Source: JAHIQC01 sp964565645
GTDB taxonomy: Bacteria; Actinomycetota; Coriobacteriia; Anaerosomatales; JAHIQC01
Direction of reading: 5' to 3'
Assembly: GCA_964565645.1 (NCBI GenBank)
Contig: CAZMFQ010000013.1
Span: 1 to 55,922 of the forward strand
DNA: 55,922 nucleotides
Shown: piece after piece, positions 7,285 through 16,039 of the stretch
Numbering within the stretch: the first letter of the stretch is position 1
Layout: each line of letters opens with the position of its first letter
Program-made: the position numbers and the translations under genes
The notes under the pieces: generated by a model
What the model was told of the DNA's origin: nothing
The model's database searches: none
Seen by the model: only the letters and a program-made list of their open reading frames with translations

Positions 7285-8758
7285 GTCGACCGGACCCGAG
7301 ATGGAGAACCTCGAGTCGCCGGAGGAGATGGCGGCTGAGAGCGCCTCTTCGGCCAAGGTGCCGTTCTCGACGCCGCAGAAGCTCGCCAGGGCCAAGGAGC
7401 TCGTGCGCGCGCTCGCGGTGTCGCATACGAACTCGCAGCTCTACCCGGTCACGCATCCGCTGTTGGGCCAGTCGATGGACGAGCTCGGCAACGCGGTGCA
7501 GAGCCTGTCGGAGTTCGGGTTCCTTGAGGTCACCATCAACCTCTACAAGTCGACGTTGTTCGTGGAGAACCAGGTCTTTCCCGAGGAGTCCGTGACCTAC
7601 CGCAAGCTCGTCGAGGACCTGCTTGAGCGCGGCATATCGGCCATCACGTTCGCCGAAGGATTCACCCGCGCGGACGCCGAGGCGCTCGTGGGGCTGCTCT
7701 CGGACACCAAGATCCACGACATCGACGCCGCCAAGATCTTTCTCGAGACCGCGGGCGCGAGGCACCTCACCGTGGCCGAGACCACCACGCTCGACGAGAC
7801 CGACCGCGAGGCGCAGCAGCGTGAGAACAAGGCGCGGGCACGCGAGATCTACGATGAAGGCGCCGTGGCGATGCGCGACGTCGAGACGCAGGTCAAGCTC
7901 GGCAAGGTCTTCGAGGTCGAGCCGCTGCAGCGCGTGGTCAACTCCCTGCTCGACTCGCTGTTCCACGACCCGGCGGCGGTCCTGGGCCTGACGGCCATCA
8001 AGGGGCACGACGACTACACCCTGAACCACGCGATCAACGTCTGCATCCTCTCGCTCTCGCTCGGCGCCGCGCTCGGGCTCGACGCCGACACGCTGCACTC
8101 GCTCGGACTCTCCTCGCTCCTGTACGACCTGGGCAAGGTCCGGATCCCCGAAGACATCCTGAACAAGCAGGGCCCGCTCACGAGCGACGAGTGGCAGATC
8201 GTCAAGAGCCACGCGACCGAGGGCGCCGACCTCCTCAAGCGCATCCAACTCGTGGACCAGATGCCGATGATCGTGGCCTACGAGCATCACCTGCGCCACG
8301 ACATGCAGGGCTACCCGGAGGCGGAGGCCGCGCAGGAGCAGCACCTGTTCAGCAAGGTCGTAGCGCTCTGCGACGCGTACGACGCGATGACCACGCGCCG
8401 CCCGTTCCGACGCGAGATCCGTCCCGACAAGGCGCTCGCGGTGCTCATGCAGGGACGCGGCAAGGCCTACGACCCCTCGCTCACCAAGGCGTTCGTCGCG
8501 ATGCTCGGCATCTATCCCATGGGAGCGGTGGTCAAACTCGACGACGGCACGACCGCGGTCGTGTTCCGCGTCAACAGCGACGACCTGCTCAATCCCCGCG
8601 TCAAGACGCTCGTGGATCCCGCCGGACGCTGGTTCGACGACCCGGAGGTCATCGACCTGCGGCTCATGGACGCCGACACGGGCGCCCACGCGCGGACCAT
8701 CGTGGAGGCGGTACCAGCCGCCGAGGCGGGCATCGACGACGTCTGGCAGTACCTCTAG
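7277..8758 (+). CDS. HD-GYP-like protein with altered HD dyad
   Basis: 493 residues, GTG start overlapping the preceding stop. Residues 40-175 are the domain shared with the upstream HEAT protein. Residues about 240-420 follow the HD-GYP plan: H244-D-D-Y-T..H..NV, LLYDLGKVRIPEDILNKQGP, EHHLRHDMQGYP, and ALCDAYDAMTTRRPFR. HD-GYP enzymes hydrolyse cyclic di-GMP using metal ions held by these residues. The name-giving HD is YD here (Tyr283-Asp284), so one metal-ligand His is lost and the protein may bind rather than hydrolyse the nucleotide. Residues 421-493 form a C-terminal region with VVKLDDGTTAVV, as in several HD-GYP proteins with a short beta tail. It is convergent with the ArgO-like exporter gene, three bases apart. 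Confidence 0.85.
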   Translation: MTESTGPEMENLESPEEMAAESASSAKVPFSTPQKLARAKELVRALAVSHTNSQLYPVTHPLLGQSMDELGNAVQSLSEFGFLEVTINLYKSTLFVENQVFPEESVTYRKLVEDLLERGISAITFAEGFTRADAEALVGLLSDTKIHDIDAAKIFLETAGARHLTVAETTTLDETDREAQQRENKARAREIYDEGAVAMRDVETQVKLGKVFEVEPLQRVVNSLLDSLFHDPAAVLGLTAIKGHDDYTLNHAINVCILSLSLGAALGLDADTLHSLGLSSLLYDLGKVRIPEDILNKQGPLTSDEWQIVKSHATEGADLLKRIQLVDQMPMIVAYEHHLRHDMQGYPEAEAAQEQHLFSKVVALCDAYDAMTTRRPFRREIRPDKALAVLMQGRGKAYDPSLTKAFVAMLGIYPMGAVVKLDDGTTAVVFRVNSDDLLNPRVKTLVDPAGRWFDDPEVIDLRLMDADTGAHARTIVEAVPAAEAGIDDVWQYL

Positions 8759-8767
8759 GCGCTAGAG
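8753..8767. terminator. Small inverted repeat at convergent gene ends
   Basis: CTCTAG GCG CTAGAG is a perfect six-pair hairpin that contains the stop codons of both converging genes. It may act as a weak bidirectional terminator; no T run follows on either strand. Confidence 0.3.
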
Positions 8768-9382
8768 CACGCCTCTGAGCAGCGAGTACGCGATCGACCA
8801 CATCACGACCCCGATCGCGGCGTCGAGCACCCGCCACGCGGCCTTGCGCGCGAACAACGGCGCGAGGAGCCGGGCACCATAGCCGAGCCCGAAGAACCAC
8901 AGCGCCGAGGCGGTGCACGCTCCGAGCACGAACCAGACGCGTGCGTCGGACCCGTACTGCGCCGCGATGCTTCCGAGCAGGACCACGGTGTCGAGGTAGA
9001 CGTGCGGGTTGAGCAGGCTCACCGCGAGGGTCGTGAGCAGCACGCCGCGCAACGTGGCCCCGGGTGCGGCGCTCGACTCCTCGGCGGACAGGGTCTGGGG
9101 CCGTAGCGCCGAGCGGAACGAGAGCGCGCCGTAGACGCCCAGGAACGCGGCGCCCGCCCATGCGGCGATGACGGTGACCGACGGGAACATCGCGATGAGC
9201 GTCCCGAAGCCGCCCGCGCCCATCGTGATGAGCGTCCAGTCGACCGCGACGCAGACCGCGCACACGGCAAAGACGTGCTCACGCTTGAGGCCCTGCTTGA
9301 GGACGAGCGCGTTCTGCGCGCCGATCGCGATGATGAGGCTCGCACCGATGGCGAGGCCCGCTATGTATGCCGAGGAATCCAC
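8762..9382 (-). CDS. LysE/ArgO-family amino acid exporter
   Basis: 206 residues, about six membrane helices, GTG start. The signatures of the LysE/ArgO family are all present: GAQNALVLKQGLKREHV near the N-terminus and SLLNPHVYLDTVVLLGSIA in the middle. Characterised members export basic amino acids (arginine, lysine) and protect against amino acid overload from peptide uptake. It lies 51 bases downstream of cheB on the same strand; whether it belongs to the chemotaxis transcript is not clear. In proteobacteria argO is regulated by a LysR protein, but none is adjacent. Substrate is inferred from the family only. Confidence 0.9.
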   Translation of the reverse strand: MDSSAYIAGLAIGASLIIAIGAQNALVLKQGLKREHVFAVCAVCVAVDWTLITMGAGGFGTLIAMFPSVTVIAAWAGAAFLGVYGALSFRSALRPQTLSAEESSAAPGATLRGVLLTTLAVSLLNPHVYLDTVVLLGSIAAQYGSDARVWFVLGACTASALWFFGLGYGARLLAPLFARKAAWRVLDAAIGVVMWSIAYSLLRGVL

Positions 9383-9433
9383 ACGCGTACTCTGGCGGTT
9401 GCGCCGTAGGGTGTCCAGACGGCATCACGCCGG

Positions 9434-10495
9434 CTATCCGCTCGACCAGCGCACGATCTCCTCGGCGATGTCCTGTATGGGGAGTATGGCGTCCGCAGCA
9501 TCGAGCGCCGCGGCCGCTCCCGGCATACCGTAGACGACGGAGGTGGCCTCGTCCTGCGCAATGGTCCTTCCCCCCGAGTGACGGAGCTCGAGCAGGCCCG
9601 CTGCGCCGTCGGCGCCCATGCCGGTAAGCAGTATGCCGAGGGTCTTCGCACCCGCGACCATGGCTGCGGAGCGGAACAGCACATCGACCGACGGACGGTG
9701 GCGATTGACCGGAAGGTCGTCGGTGACCACGGCATGAAGACCGTCCCGGTCCTGACGGACCATCACGTGACGATCACCGGGAGCGACGAACGCGCTTCCA
9801 GCAACGATGCGCTCGCCCCCGACCGCCTCTGAGACACTCAGACTCGACAGCTCGCCGAGCCGGGTCGCGAACGCCGCCGTGAAGCGCGGGGGCATATGCT
9901 GCGCGACCACGATACCCGCGACATCCGGCGGGAGTTGCTCGAAGACCAAGCGCAGCGCCTCCGTGCCGCCGGTCGACGCCCCGATCACGACGAGTCGTTC
10001 GGGGGCACCCTGCGGAGGTCGACTCTTGCGCGCTGGCCGCGAAGGCCGCATATCGGGCGCGCGCGATGCGGGATGCCGGTCCATGCGGGCCGCCGCCGCG
10101 GCGCGCACTGCATCGGCCACGCGGACGCGAGACTCCTCGAGGAAGCCGATCGTACCGACGCGAGGCTTCTCGATGAGTTCGACCGCACCGCGCTCCAGCG
10201 CAAGAAGCGCCTCGCCTTTGCCCGGGCCGACGAACGATGAGCAGATGATCACCGGGAGCGGATGCTGGCGCATGATCTTGGCGAGGAAGGTCAGTCCGTC
10301 CATCCTCGGCATCTCGATGTCCAGGATGATGACGTCGGGTGCGTGGCGTCGCATCGACTCGACCGCCTCGTATGGGTCGGCCGCCGTCCCCACCACCCGG
10401 ATGTCGGGTTCAGCGGACAGAAGGCGTTCGAGCGTCCGTCGCACGACCGCGGAGTCGTCGACTATGAGCACCCTGACGGGAGCGGCCGCACTCAC
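9434..10495 (-). CDS. cheB: Chemotaxis protein-glutamate methylesterase CheB
   Basis: 353 residues. I place the start at the GTG at 10495, which overlaps the cheR stop (GTGA) and gives MSAAAPVRVLIVDDS; the longer reading frame only adds non-homologous residues inside cheR. The receiver domain (residues 1-125) has Asp13-Asp14, phospho-acceptor Asp59 (ILDIEMPRMDG) and Lys110. The methylesterase domain has the catalytic triad Ser174 (GASTGG), His200 (AQHMP) and Asp296 (TGMGADGA). CheB removes methyl groups from, and deamidates, chemoreceptor glutamates when phosphorylated by CheA, giving adaptation. It is the last gene of the chemosensory operon. Confidence 0.95.
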   Translation of the reverse strand: MSAAAPVRVLIVDDSAVVRRTLERLLSAEPDIRVVGTAADPYEAVESMRRHAPDVIILDIEMPRMDGLTFLAKIMRQHPLPVIICSSFVGPGKGEALLALERGAVELIEKPRVGTIGFLEESRVRVADAVRAAAAARMDRHPASRAPDMRPSRPARKSRPPQGAPERLVVIGASTGGTEALRLVFEQLPPDVAGIVVAQHMPPRFTAAFATRLGELSSLSVSEAVGGERIVAGSAFVAPGDRHVMVRQDRDGLHAVVTDDLPVNRHRPSVDVLFRSAAMVAGAKTLGILLTGMGADGAAGLLELRHSGGRTIAQDEATSVVYGMPGAAAALDAADAILPIQDIAEEIVRWSSG

Positions 10496-11340
10496 GGCCG
10501 GCGCCGGTACACCGCTGGCGCCGCCAGATCGAACGGCGCATCGAATCCTTGCAGGGTCTCCGCATGGCCGAGGAACAGGTATCCCCCGGGTCGCAAGGCG
10601 CGCGAAAGGCGTGTGATCACCTTGGCCTGCACCTGACGATCGAAGTAGATGAGGGCGTTCCGACAGAACACCACATCGCACTGGCCGGCGAATGGCGCCG
10701 GATCCTTCACGAGATTGGCCCGCGCGAACCTGATGTGCCTACGCAACTCCGGGACGACGCGATACTCACGACGAGTGGGGTCTTTCGATCGCAACAGGTA
10801 GCGCTGCCTGTGCGCCTCCGGGACCGGGGCGATGCGCTCAGTCGAGTAGACCGCCCTGCGCGCCGTCGCAAGCGCGTCGCTGCAGATGTCCGTACCGAAG
10901 ATCGAGTAGTCCGGACCCCCGTGTTGCGCAAGGCGGTCGGCGAGAAGCATGGCGATGGTGTAAGGCTCCTCGCCCGTCGAACACGCCGCGGACCAGACGC
11001 GCAGCACTCCGTGCTCCAAAGCCGGCTGGACCGCGACCAGTCTCGGGATCGCCTCCGCGATCAGGAAATCGAAATGGTCGCTCTCCCGAAAGAACTCGGT
11101 CTTGTTCGTGGTCAGCGCGTCGACCAGCCTAGGGCGCTCCACGACACTCATCTCGGAGTCCAGCGCATAGCGGATGTACTCGGAGTAGCCGTCCACACCG
11201 AGCGCCCTGATCCTGGTTGCGAGCCGTGCCTGGACCATCTCGCGCTTGTGCTCGCTCAGATGGATCCCGGCCTCATCGCCCAGGAATGAGACCACCCGCA
11301 TGAAGTCGCGGTCCGTCAACGTGTCGACGAGCTGGAGCAC
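10492..11340 (-). CDS. cheR: Chemotaxis protein methyltransferase CheR
   Basis: 282 residues, GTG start 3 bases after the cheW stop. CheR transfers methyl groups from S-adenosylmethionine to receptor glutamates. The N-terminal all-alpha domain contains LVDALTTNKTEFFRESDHF; the SAM-binding fold shows WSAACSTGEEPYTIAM, IFGTDICSDAL, FCRNALIYFD and LRPGGYLFLGHAETL. The beta-subdomain region that in other CheRs grips a receptor C-terminal pentapeptide lies around residues 175-205, and the operon's own receptor ends in a matching pentapeptide (EFERY). The stop overlaps the cheB start by four bases, which suggests balanced expression of the two antagonistic adaptation enzymes. Confidence 0.95.
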   Translation of the reverse strand: MLQLVDTLTDRDFMRVVSFLGDEAGIHLSEHKREMVQARLATRIRALGVDGYSEYIRYALDSEMSVVERPRLVDALTTNKTEFFRESDHFDFLIAEAIPRLVAVQPALEHGVLRVWSAACSTGEEPYTIAMLLADRLAQHGGPDYSIFGTDICSDALATARRAVYSTERIAPVPEAHRQRYLLRSKDPTRREYRVVPELRRHIRFARANLVKDPAPFAGQCDVVFCRNALIYFDRQVQAKVITRLSRALRPGGYLFLGHAETLQGFDAPFDLAAPAVYRRRP

Positions 11341-11343
11341 GTG

Positions 11344-11901
11344 CTATGACGCCCCCTTGTCCGCACCGCGCTTGAGACCCCGGGGCTTGGCCGAGACGGG
11401 GTCATCGGCCACGCTGTCGCGCAGCGCGATGATCTCATCCGCCGAGAGAACCCGGTCGATGTCGAGAACGATGATGAACTCCCCCTCATGCCGGGCCATG
11501 GCCTCGATGAACTGGGTGTCCAGTTTCGTGCCCATCCTGGGGGGCGGCGACAGATCCTCCGGCCCGACCTCGAACACGTCGCGCACCGCGTCGACCAGGG
11601 CTCCGAGCACTGTGGTCTCGCCATCGACCGAGACCTCGGCGATGACGACGCACGTGTCCACGGTGACCTCTGTGGCCGGCAGGCCGAACTTGACCCGGAG
11701 GTCGACCACCGGAACGACCGAACCCCGCACGTTGAGTGCGCCGCGCATGAACGCGGGCATCCGAGGGATCCGCGTCGTGTCGGTACGGTCCAGGATCTCC
11801 CTGACATGGGAGACGCTGACCGCGAACACCTCGTCGTCGAGGACGAAGGACAGCAACTGGCTGACGGAACGCCCGTCGTCGTATGCGTTCAGAGTGCTCA
11901 T
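11344..11901 (-). CDS. cheW: Chemotaxis coupling protein CheW
   Basis: 185 residues, ATG start. A single CheW-like SH3-barrel domain links the receptor to CheA. Recognisable parts are LLSFVLDDEVFAVSVSHVRE, MPAFMRGALNVRGSVVPVVD (the NxRG coupling motif) and LVDAVRDVFEVGPEDLSPPP. Residues 160-185 form a charged tail beyond the usual CheW length (about 155), with no recognisable domain. It lies between the receptor gene (21 bases upstream) and cheR. Confidence 0.95.
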   Translation of the reverse strand: MSTLNAYDDGRSVSQLLSFVLDDEVFAVSVSHVREILDRTDTTRIPRMPAFMRGALNVRGSVVPVVDLRVKFGLPATEVTVDTCVVIAEVSVDGETTVLGALVDAVRDVFEVGPEDLSPPPRMGTKLDTQFIEAMARHEGEFIIVLDIDRVLSADEIIALRDSVADDPVSAKPRGLKRGADKGAS

Positions 11902-11922
11902 CGCGATGCTCCTCGGCCGCCG

Positions 11923-13566
11923 TCAGTATCTCTCGAACTCGCTGTCGAGCGCCTCGTTGTCGTCTTCCAGGACGATCTGCACCCCGGCATCGGCAACACC
12001 CGGGTCCGTAGCGCGGAAGCCGGGCTGGTCGGAGGATGCTGCAGCGTCTTCAGCCTTGGGACGAGCGCTTCTGCGCTCGGCGCGGAAGAAGGAGATCGCC
12101 TCTCGCAGGCGCTCGGCCTGTGCGGCGAGTTCCTCGGATGTCGAGGCCATCTCCTCGGAGGAACTGGCGTTCTCCTGCGCGACCTGTTCGAGCTGGAACA
12201 GGGCGCTCGCGACCTGCTCCGCCCCGCGCCCCTGCTCGGCGCTCGCGGCCGTGATCTGCTTGACCAGGTCCGCTGTCTGGCGGATCTCCGGGATGATCTG
12301 CCCGAGTTGCGCGCCGGCGGTCTCAGCGATCTCGACGCTGGTGGAGGCGAGCTTGGTGATCTCCGCAGAAGCCACCTGACTCCGCTCGGCGAGCTTGCGC
12401 ACCTCTGCGGCGACGACTGCGAATCCGCGGCCATGCTCGCCCGCACGGGCGGCCTCGATCGCGGCGTTCAGCGCGAGGAGGTTGGTCTGTCGCGCGATGT
12501 CGTCGATCACGACGATACGCTCGGCGATCGACTTCATCGCCGCGACCGTGCGACCCACGGCCTCGCCGCTCTCCTCAGCCGACGTAGCCGAGCGCATCGC
12601 GATACGCTCGGTGTCCGTCGCGTTATCGACGTTCTGGCGCACCGTGGCCGCCATCTCCTCCATCGCCGCCGAGACCTGCTCCGCCGTCGCCGCCTGTTCT
12701 GCGGCGCCTTGGGCGAGCTGCTGGCTTGCGGAGCTCGTTTGAGCCGCGCCATCGGCCACACCGAACGAGATCCCCTGGATGTCGAGGATGGCGACGCGCA
12801 GACGCTCCGCCATACTGCCCATCGCATCGAGCAACTGCGATATCTCGTCCTCACCTCCGGCAGCGACCTCGACCGTGAGGTCACCGTCCGCAAGCGTCCT
12901 GGTCACGACCACAGCGGCATCGAGCGGTATCACGATGCTGCGGGTGATGAAAGCGGCGACGAACGCGGAGACGAGTACGAGCAAGACACCGGTCCCCAAA
13001 GTGACCATCACGGCTCGCTGGAGTTGGGCGTTGAAGGTTGCCGATGTCTCATCGAGTTCGGCGGCCGTGACCTCGACGAGCGTCGCGAGTGACTCGTCCA
13101 ACTGGAGTCTGATCTCATCGGCCGAGTCCGAGATCTCATCGATGGCCTCAGGATCCTGCTTCCCCGCGATCGCAGGCAGCAACTGCTCCTCGATCATCGC
13201 CAGATAGGCGTCGAAACCGGCCTTGATCGCTTCGCCTTCCTTGATGTCGGCCTCTTGGTCGGCATTCTCGGCAAGGATCTCGAACCGTGCGTCGAAATCG
13301 GCCGTGGCCTCGGCGATGGGCGCCTGCGCCGCCCCGGCATCCTGGTCGATCATCGCCTCGCGGATCGCGATCGCGATCGCGCGCTCATCTGAGCGCAGCT
13401 CGCGCGCCGAGGTCGCCTCGGAATACTGGTCCTGCAGTTCCTGCTCAAGCTGATTCAGTGAATTCAGGGTGAACCAGACGTTCGCGCAGTACGCGACGAC
13501 CAGAAGGACCACCAGGCCGAATCCGAGTCCTAGTCTCCACCGTATCTTGAGATTCGCGAACTTCAT
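11923..13566 (-). CDS. Methyl-accepting chemotaxis protein, 4-helix-bundle sensor type
   Basis: 547 residues from ATG at 13566 (GGAGG five bases upstream; the GTG just before it is too close to the ribosome site). Membrane helix 1 spans about residues 11-32, followed by a roughly 150-residue all-helical extracytoplasmic sensor of the 4HB_MCP type, helix 2 at about 188-210, a HAMP linker (RSIVIPLDAAVVVTRTLADG) and the cytoplasmic signalling rod with hairpin tip DDIARQTNLLALNAAIEAAR. Adaptation sites are expected on helices rich in EE/QQ such as AMEEMAATV and NASSSEEMASTSEELA. The last five residues, EFERY, fit the CheR/CheB-tethering consensus (x-aromatic-x-x-aromatic). Ligand unknown. Confidence 0.95.
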   Translation of the reverse strand: MKFANLKIRWRLGLGFGLVVLLVVAYCANVWFTLNSLNQLEQELQDQYSEATSARELRSDERAIAIAIREAMIDQDAGAAQAPIAEATADFDARFEILAENADQEADIKEGEAIKAGFDAYLAMIEEQLLPAIAGKQDPEAIDEISDSADEIRLQLDESLATLVEVTAAELDETSATFNAQLQRAVMVTLGTGVLLVLVSAFVAAFITRSIVIPLDAAVVVTRTLADGDLTVEVAAGGEDEISQLLDAMGSMAERLRVAILDIQGISFGVADGAAQTSSASQQLAQGAAEQAATAEQVSAAMEEMAATVRQNVDNATDTERIAMRSATSAEESGEAVGRTVAAMKSIAERIVVIDDIARQTNLLALNAAIEAARAGEHGRGFAVVAAEVRKLAERSQVASAEITKLASTSVEIAETAGAQLGQIIPEIRQTADLVKQITAASAEQGRGAEQVASALFQLEQVAQENASSSEEMASTSEELAAQAERLREAISFFRAERRSARPKAEDAAASSDQPGFRATDPGVADAGVQIVLEDDNEALDSEFERY

Positions 13567-13634
13567 CACTACCTCCGTCTAGAAGCCGGTACGCGCCGCT
13601 CGGGCGCCGGGACCACGCGTCGGATGCCCCAACC

Positions 13635-15617
13635 CTAGGGGCCCCCTTTCTCCGCAGTGCCGGCGGATGAACCGCCGAGTATCAGTCGTGCCTGGACTCC
13701 GGACAGGCGCTCGACCTGCCCGACATCCACGATCAGGGCGACCGAGCCGTTGCCGAGCATCGTCGCGCCCAGGACACCCTCGGTTCGCCTCACCGCTCGA
13801 CCCAGGGTCTTGATGACGACCTGCAGACGATCGACGACGAGGTCGACGACGATCCCGAACCTCTCACCGTCGATGTTGGCGATCACCGCGATCTCCTCGG
13901 CCGGCATACCTCCCGGCACACCGAAGAACTCGCGCAACCGAACGAAGGGCACGATGTCGCCACGGACATCGAGCAAGTCGCGGCCATGCTGCTCCCAGCC
14001 GGCGTTCGTGGAGAGCTCCACACACTCCTCGATGTTCGCAAGCGGAAGCACGTAGACTTCGTCGCCGGCGGCCACCAGCAGGCCGTCCACGATCGCGAGA
14101 GTCAGAGGCAGACGGACGGTGACCGTGACGCCGGCGCCGGAGCGTGCCTCGAGCTCGACCGAACCCTGCAGGTCCTCGACGGTCGTGCGAACGACATCGA
14201 GACCGACCCCACGTCCGGAGACCGCGGTGACACGCTCGGCCGTTGTGAATCCTGCGCCGAACACGAGTTCCGCGAGGCGCTCGGGAGATATGTGCTCGTC
14301 GGGCGTGATCTCGCCCGCGGCGACCGCCCGCTGCCGCACGGCATCGATGTCGATTCCCCGCCCGTCATCCGAGATGCGCACATACATACTGCCACCGGAG
14401 TGGAACGCACCCAGGCGGATCGTGCCGCGCTCAGGCTTGTCGGCCTTCCTGCGCTCGGCCGGCAGTTCGATGCCATGATCGAGACTGTTGCGAATCAGGT
14501 GGAGGAGGGGTTCTTCGATACGCTCGATCACGCCGCGGTCGAGTTCCGCGGTACCACCCTCGGTCTCGAGGACGACATCCTTGCCGAGTTCCTTTGACAG
14601 ATCACGGACATAGCGGCTGAGTCTGCCGAACATGGTGCCGATCGGAACCATCCGCATCCCCAACACGCTCTCACGCAGCCCATGCGTGAGTGCCCCGAGT
14701 TCCTCGGCGATATCAATGAGGCGCTGATCGCCCGATTCTCCGACCGCATCACGGAGCCAAGCCTGCGCCGTCACCATCTCACCGACCAGATTGACGAGCT
14801 CGTCGAGCCGCTCGTCACTCACGCGGACGCCGCGGCCTTGTGTGCGGGCTCGCGTGGTAGCGGCCGAATGCGCGTCGTCGTCTCGGGGCGTGGCGTTCGC
14901 AGAGACCTCCTCGATCGTGTACTCGCCGGTGTCGAGGAACATGAGAGCGTCCTCGATCGTGGGCAAGCCCTCTGCGGTGCGCAACATGATCTCGAAGTAC
15001 AGGTAGCACTGGATCGGGTCGATCTCCTCGAGCGGCGGCACGCGCGTGATGTCGACCACGACCTCCGCCGACCCGAGTGAGATGAGCTCATCCAGGATCC
15101 CTGCGGGATTGACCCCGCGGCCGAACAGATCGCCGCGCGGGTGCAGGTGGATGCGGTAGAAGGCCTCGCGGCCGCCCTCCGAGTCGTCAAGAGCCGGGGC
15201 CGGCGCTTCCGGGTCGCAGTATCCGCCGGCGGCGTCAGCCGCGAACTCCTGCAGTCGGTCCATGAGTACCTGCGTCATCGCGCGAGTCGATGTCGCCTGC
15301 TCCTGGGAACCGCTTACCAGGTCCGCGATCGCGTCTCGCGCCCGCAGGGCGAGACCCACCAGGTCGGCATCGATCCGCAGAGAGCCCTCGCGCGCTCTGG
15401 CAAAGAGCGTCTCCACCTCGTGAGCAAGGCTCGCGGCATCGCGATAGTCATACATCGAGCAGGTGCCCTTGATGGTGTGCAGAACCCTGAAGGCCGAGTC
15501 GAGTAGACCAGGGTCACCTGCGCCTGACTCGAGCGCGAGCAGCACGCCCTCGAGTTCACCCAGCAACTCGTCGACTTCTTCGTGAAAGACCTGGAGCAGG
15601 TCCTCTTGAGCGCTCAC
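13635..15617 (-). CDS. cheA: Chemotaxis histidine kinase CheA
   Basis: 660 residues, GTG start with GGAGG five bases upstream. Domains in order: P1 Hpt (residues 1-110; phospho-His47 in RVLHTIKGTCSM); a linker and a mixed domain at about 150-240 (RIHLHPRGDLFGRGVNPAG ... IQCYLYFEIML) typical of large CheA proteins; P3 dimerisation helices with VRVSDERLDELVNLVGEMV; P4 ATP-binding domain with HLIRNSLDHGIE (N box), DDGRGID (G1) and SGRGVGLDVVR (G2); and P5 CheW-like domain from about 520. CheA is controlled by receptor-CheW arrays and phosphorylates CheY and CheB. Third gene of the operon after STAS and cheY. Confidence 0.96.
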   Translation of the reverse strand: MSAQEDLLQVFHEEVDELLGELEGVLLALESGAGDPGLLDSAFRVLHTIKGTCSMYDYRDAASLAHEVETLFARAREGSLRIDADLVGLALRARDAIADLVSGSQEQATSTRAMTQVLMDRLQEFAADAAGGYCDPEAPAPALDDSEGGREAFYRIHLHPRGDLFGRGVNPAGILDELISLGSAEVVVDITRVPPLEEIDPIQCYLYFEIMLRTAEGLPTIEDALMFLDTGEYTIEEVSANATPRDDDAHSAATTRARTQGRGVRVSDERLDELVNLVGEMVTAQAWLRDAVGESGDQRLIDIAEELGALTHGLRESVLGMRMVPIGTMFGRLSRYVRDLSKELGKDVVLETEGGTAELDRGVIERIEEPLLHLIRNSLDHGIELPAERRKADKPERGTIRLGAFHSGGSMYVRISDDGRGIDIDAVRQRAVAAGEITPDEHISPERLAELVFGAGFTTAERVTAVSGRGVGLDVVRTTVEDLQGSVELEARSGAGVTVTVRLPLTLAIVDGLLVAAGDEVYVLPLANIEECVELSTNAGWEQHGRDLLDVRGDIVPFVRLREFFGVPGGMPAEEIAVIANIDGERFGIVVDLVVDRLQVVIKTLGRAVRRTEGVLGATMLGNGSVALIVDVGQVERLSGVQARLILGGSSAGTAEKGGP

Positions 15618-15639
15618 AGGAACCTCCGGGCCATGGCGG

Positions 15640-16008
15640 TCAGACCCCCGACCTGCGCAAAGCCTTGAGCAGGCTCTCTTGCTCGATGGGCTTTTGCAGC
15701 ACCCCGGTCACTCCTGAGCGCTTAAGCGTGCTCGCGACTTCATCGCGGCACTCAGTGGTCAGCACGAGCACCGGCGTGAATCGATGCGCTTCGGTCTGGC
15801 GGAGCGCATCGATGAACTGATAGCCGTTCATCACCGGCATGTTGAGATCGGTCAGGACCACGTCCACGTGCTTCGCGGATATGATCTCGAGCGCTTGGGA
15901 TCCGTCAGCGGCCTCCACGCAGTCAAACCCGGAACTCGTGAGCATGAGGGCGACCGCCTTGCGCACGGCCGTGGAATCATCGACCAGCAGCACCGTCTTA
16001 CCTGACAT
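15640..16008 (-). CDS. cheY: Chemotaxis response regulator CheY
   Basis: 122 residues from ATG at 16008 (AGGAG five bases upstream); the longer reading frame runs into the STAS gene and is rejected. A single receiver domain: Asp10-Asp11 (LLVDDSTAVRK), phospho-acceptor Asp54 (LTDLNMPVMNG), the conserved Thr region LVLTTE and Lys in VLQKPI. It has no output domain. It is the expected phosphorylation target of CheA; with no flagellar or pilus genes in the window, the motor or process it controls cannot be named. Confidence 0.93.
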   Translation of the reverse strand: MSGKTVLLVDDSTAVRKAVALMLTSSGFDCVEAADGSQALEIISAKHVDVVLTDLNMPVMNGYQFIDALRQTEAHRFTPVLVLTTECRDEVASTLKRSGVTGVLQKPIEQESLLKALRRSGV

Positions 16009-16039
16009 GTCTTCTCCTGTGTCCCTGATACGTGACCGC

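Noticed and set aside
11488..13092. Long plus-strand open frame antisense to cheW and the chemoreceptor
   Set aside because: Shadow of real genes in high-GC DNA: Arg/Asp/His-rich translation, no homology, and the opposite strand carries the clear protein families. The same applies to the long frames at 31571-32860 and 37234-38892.
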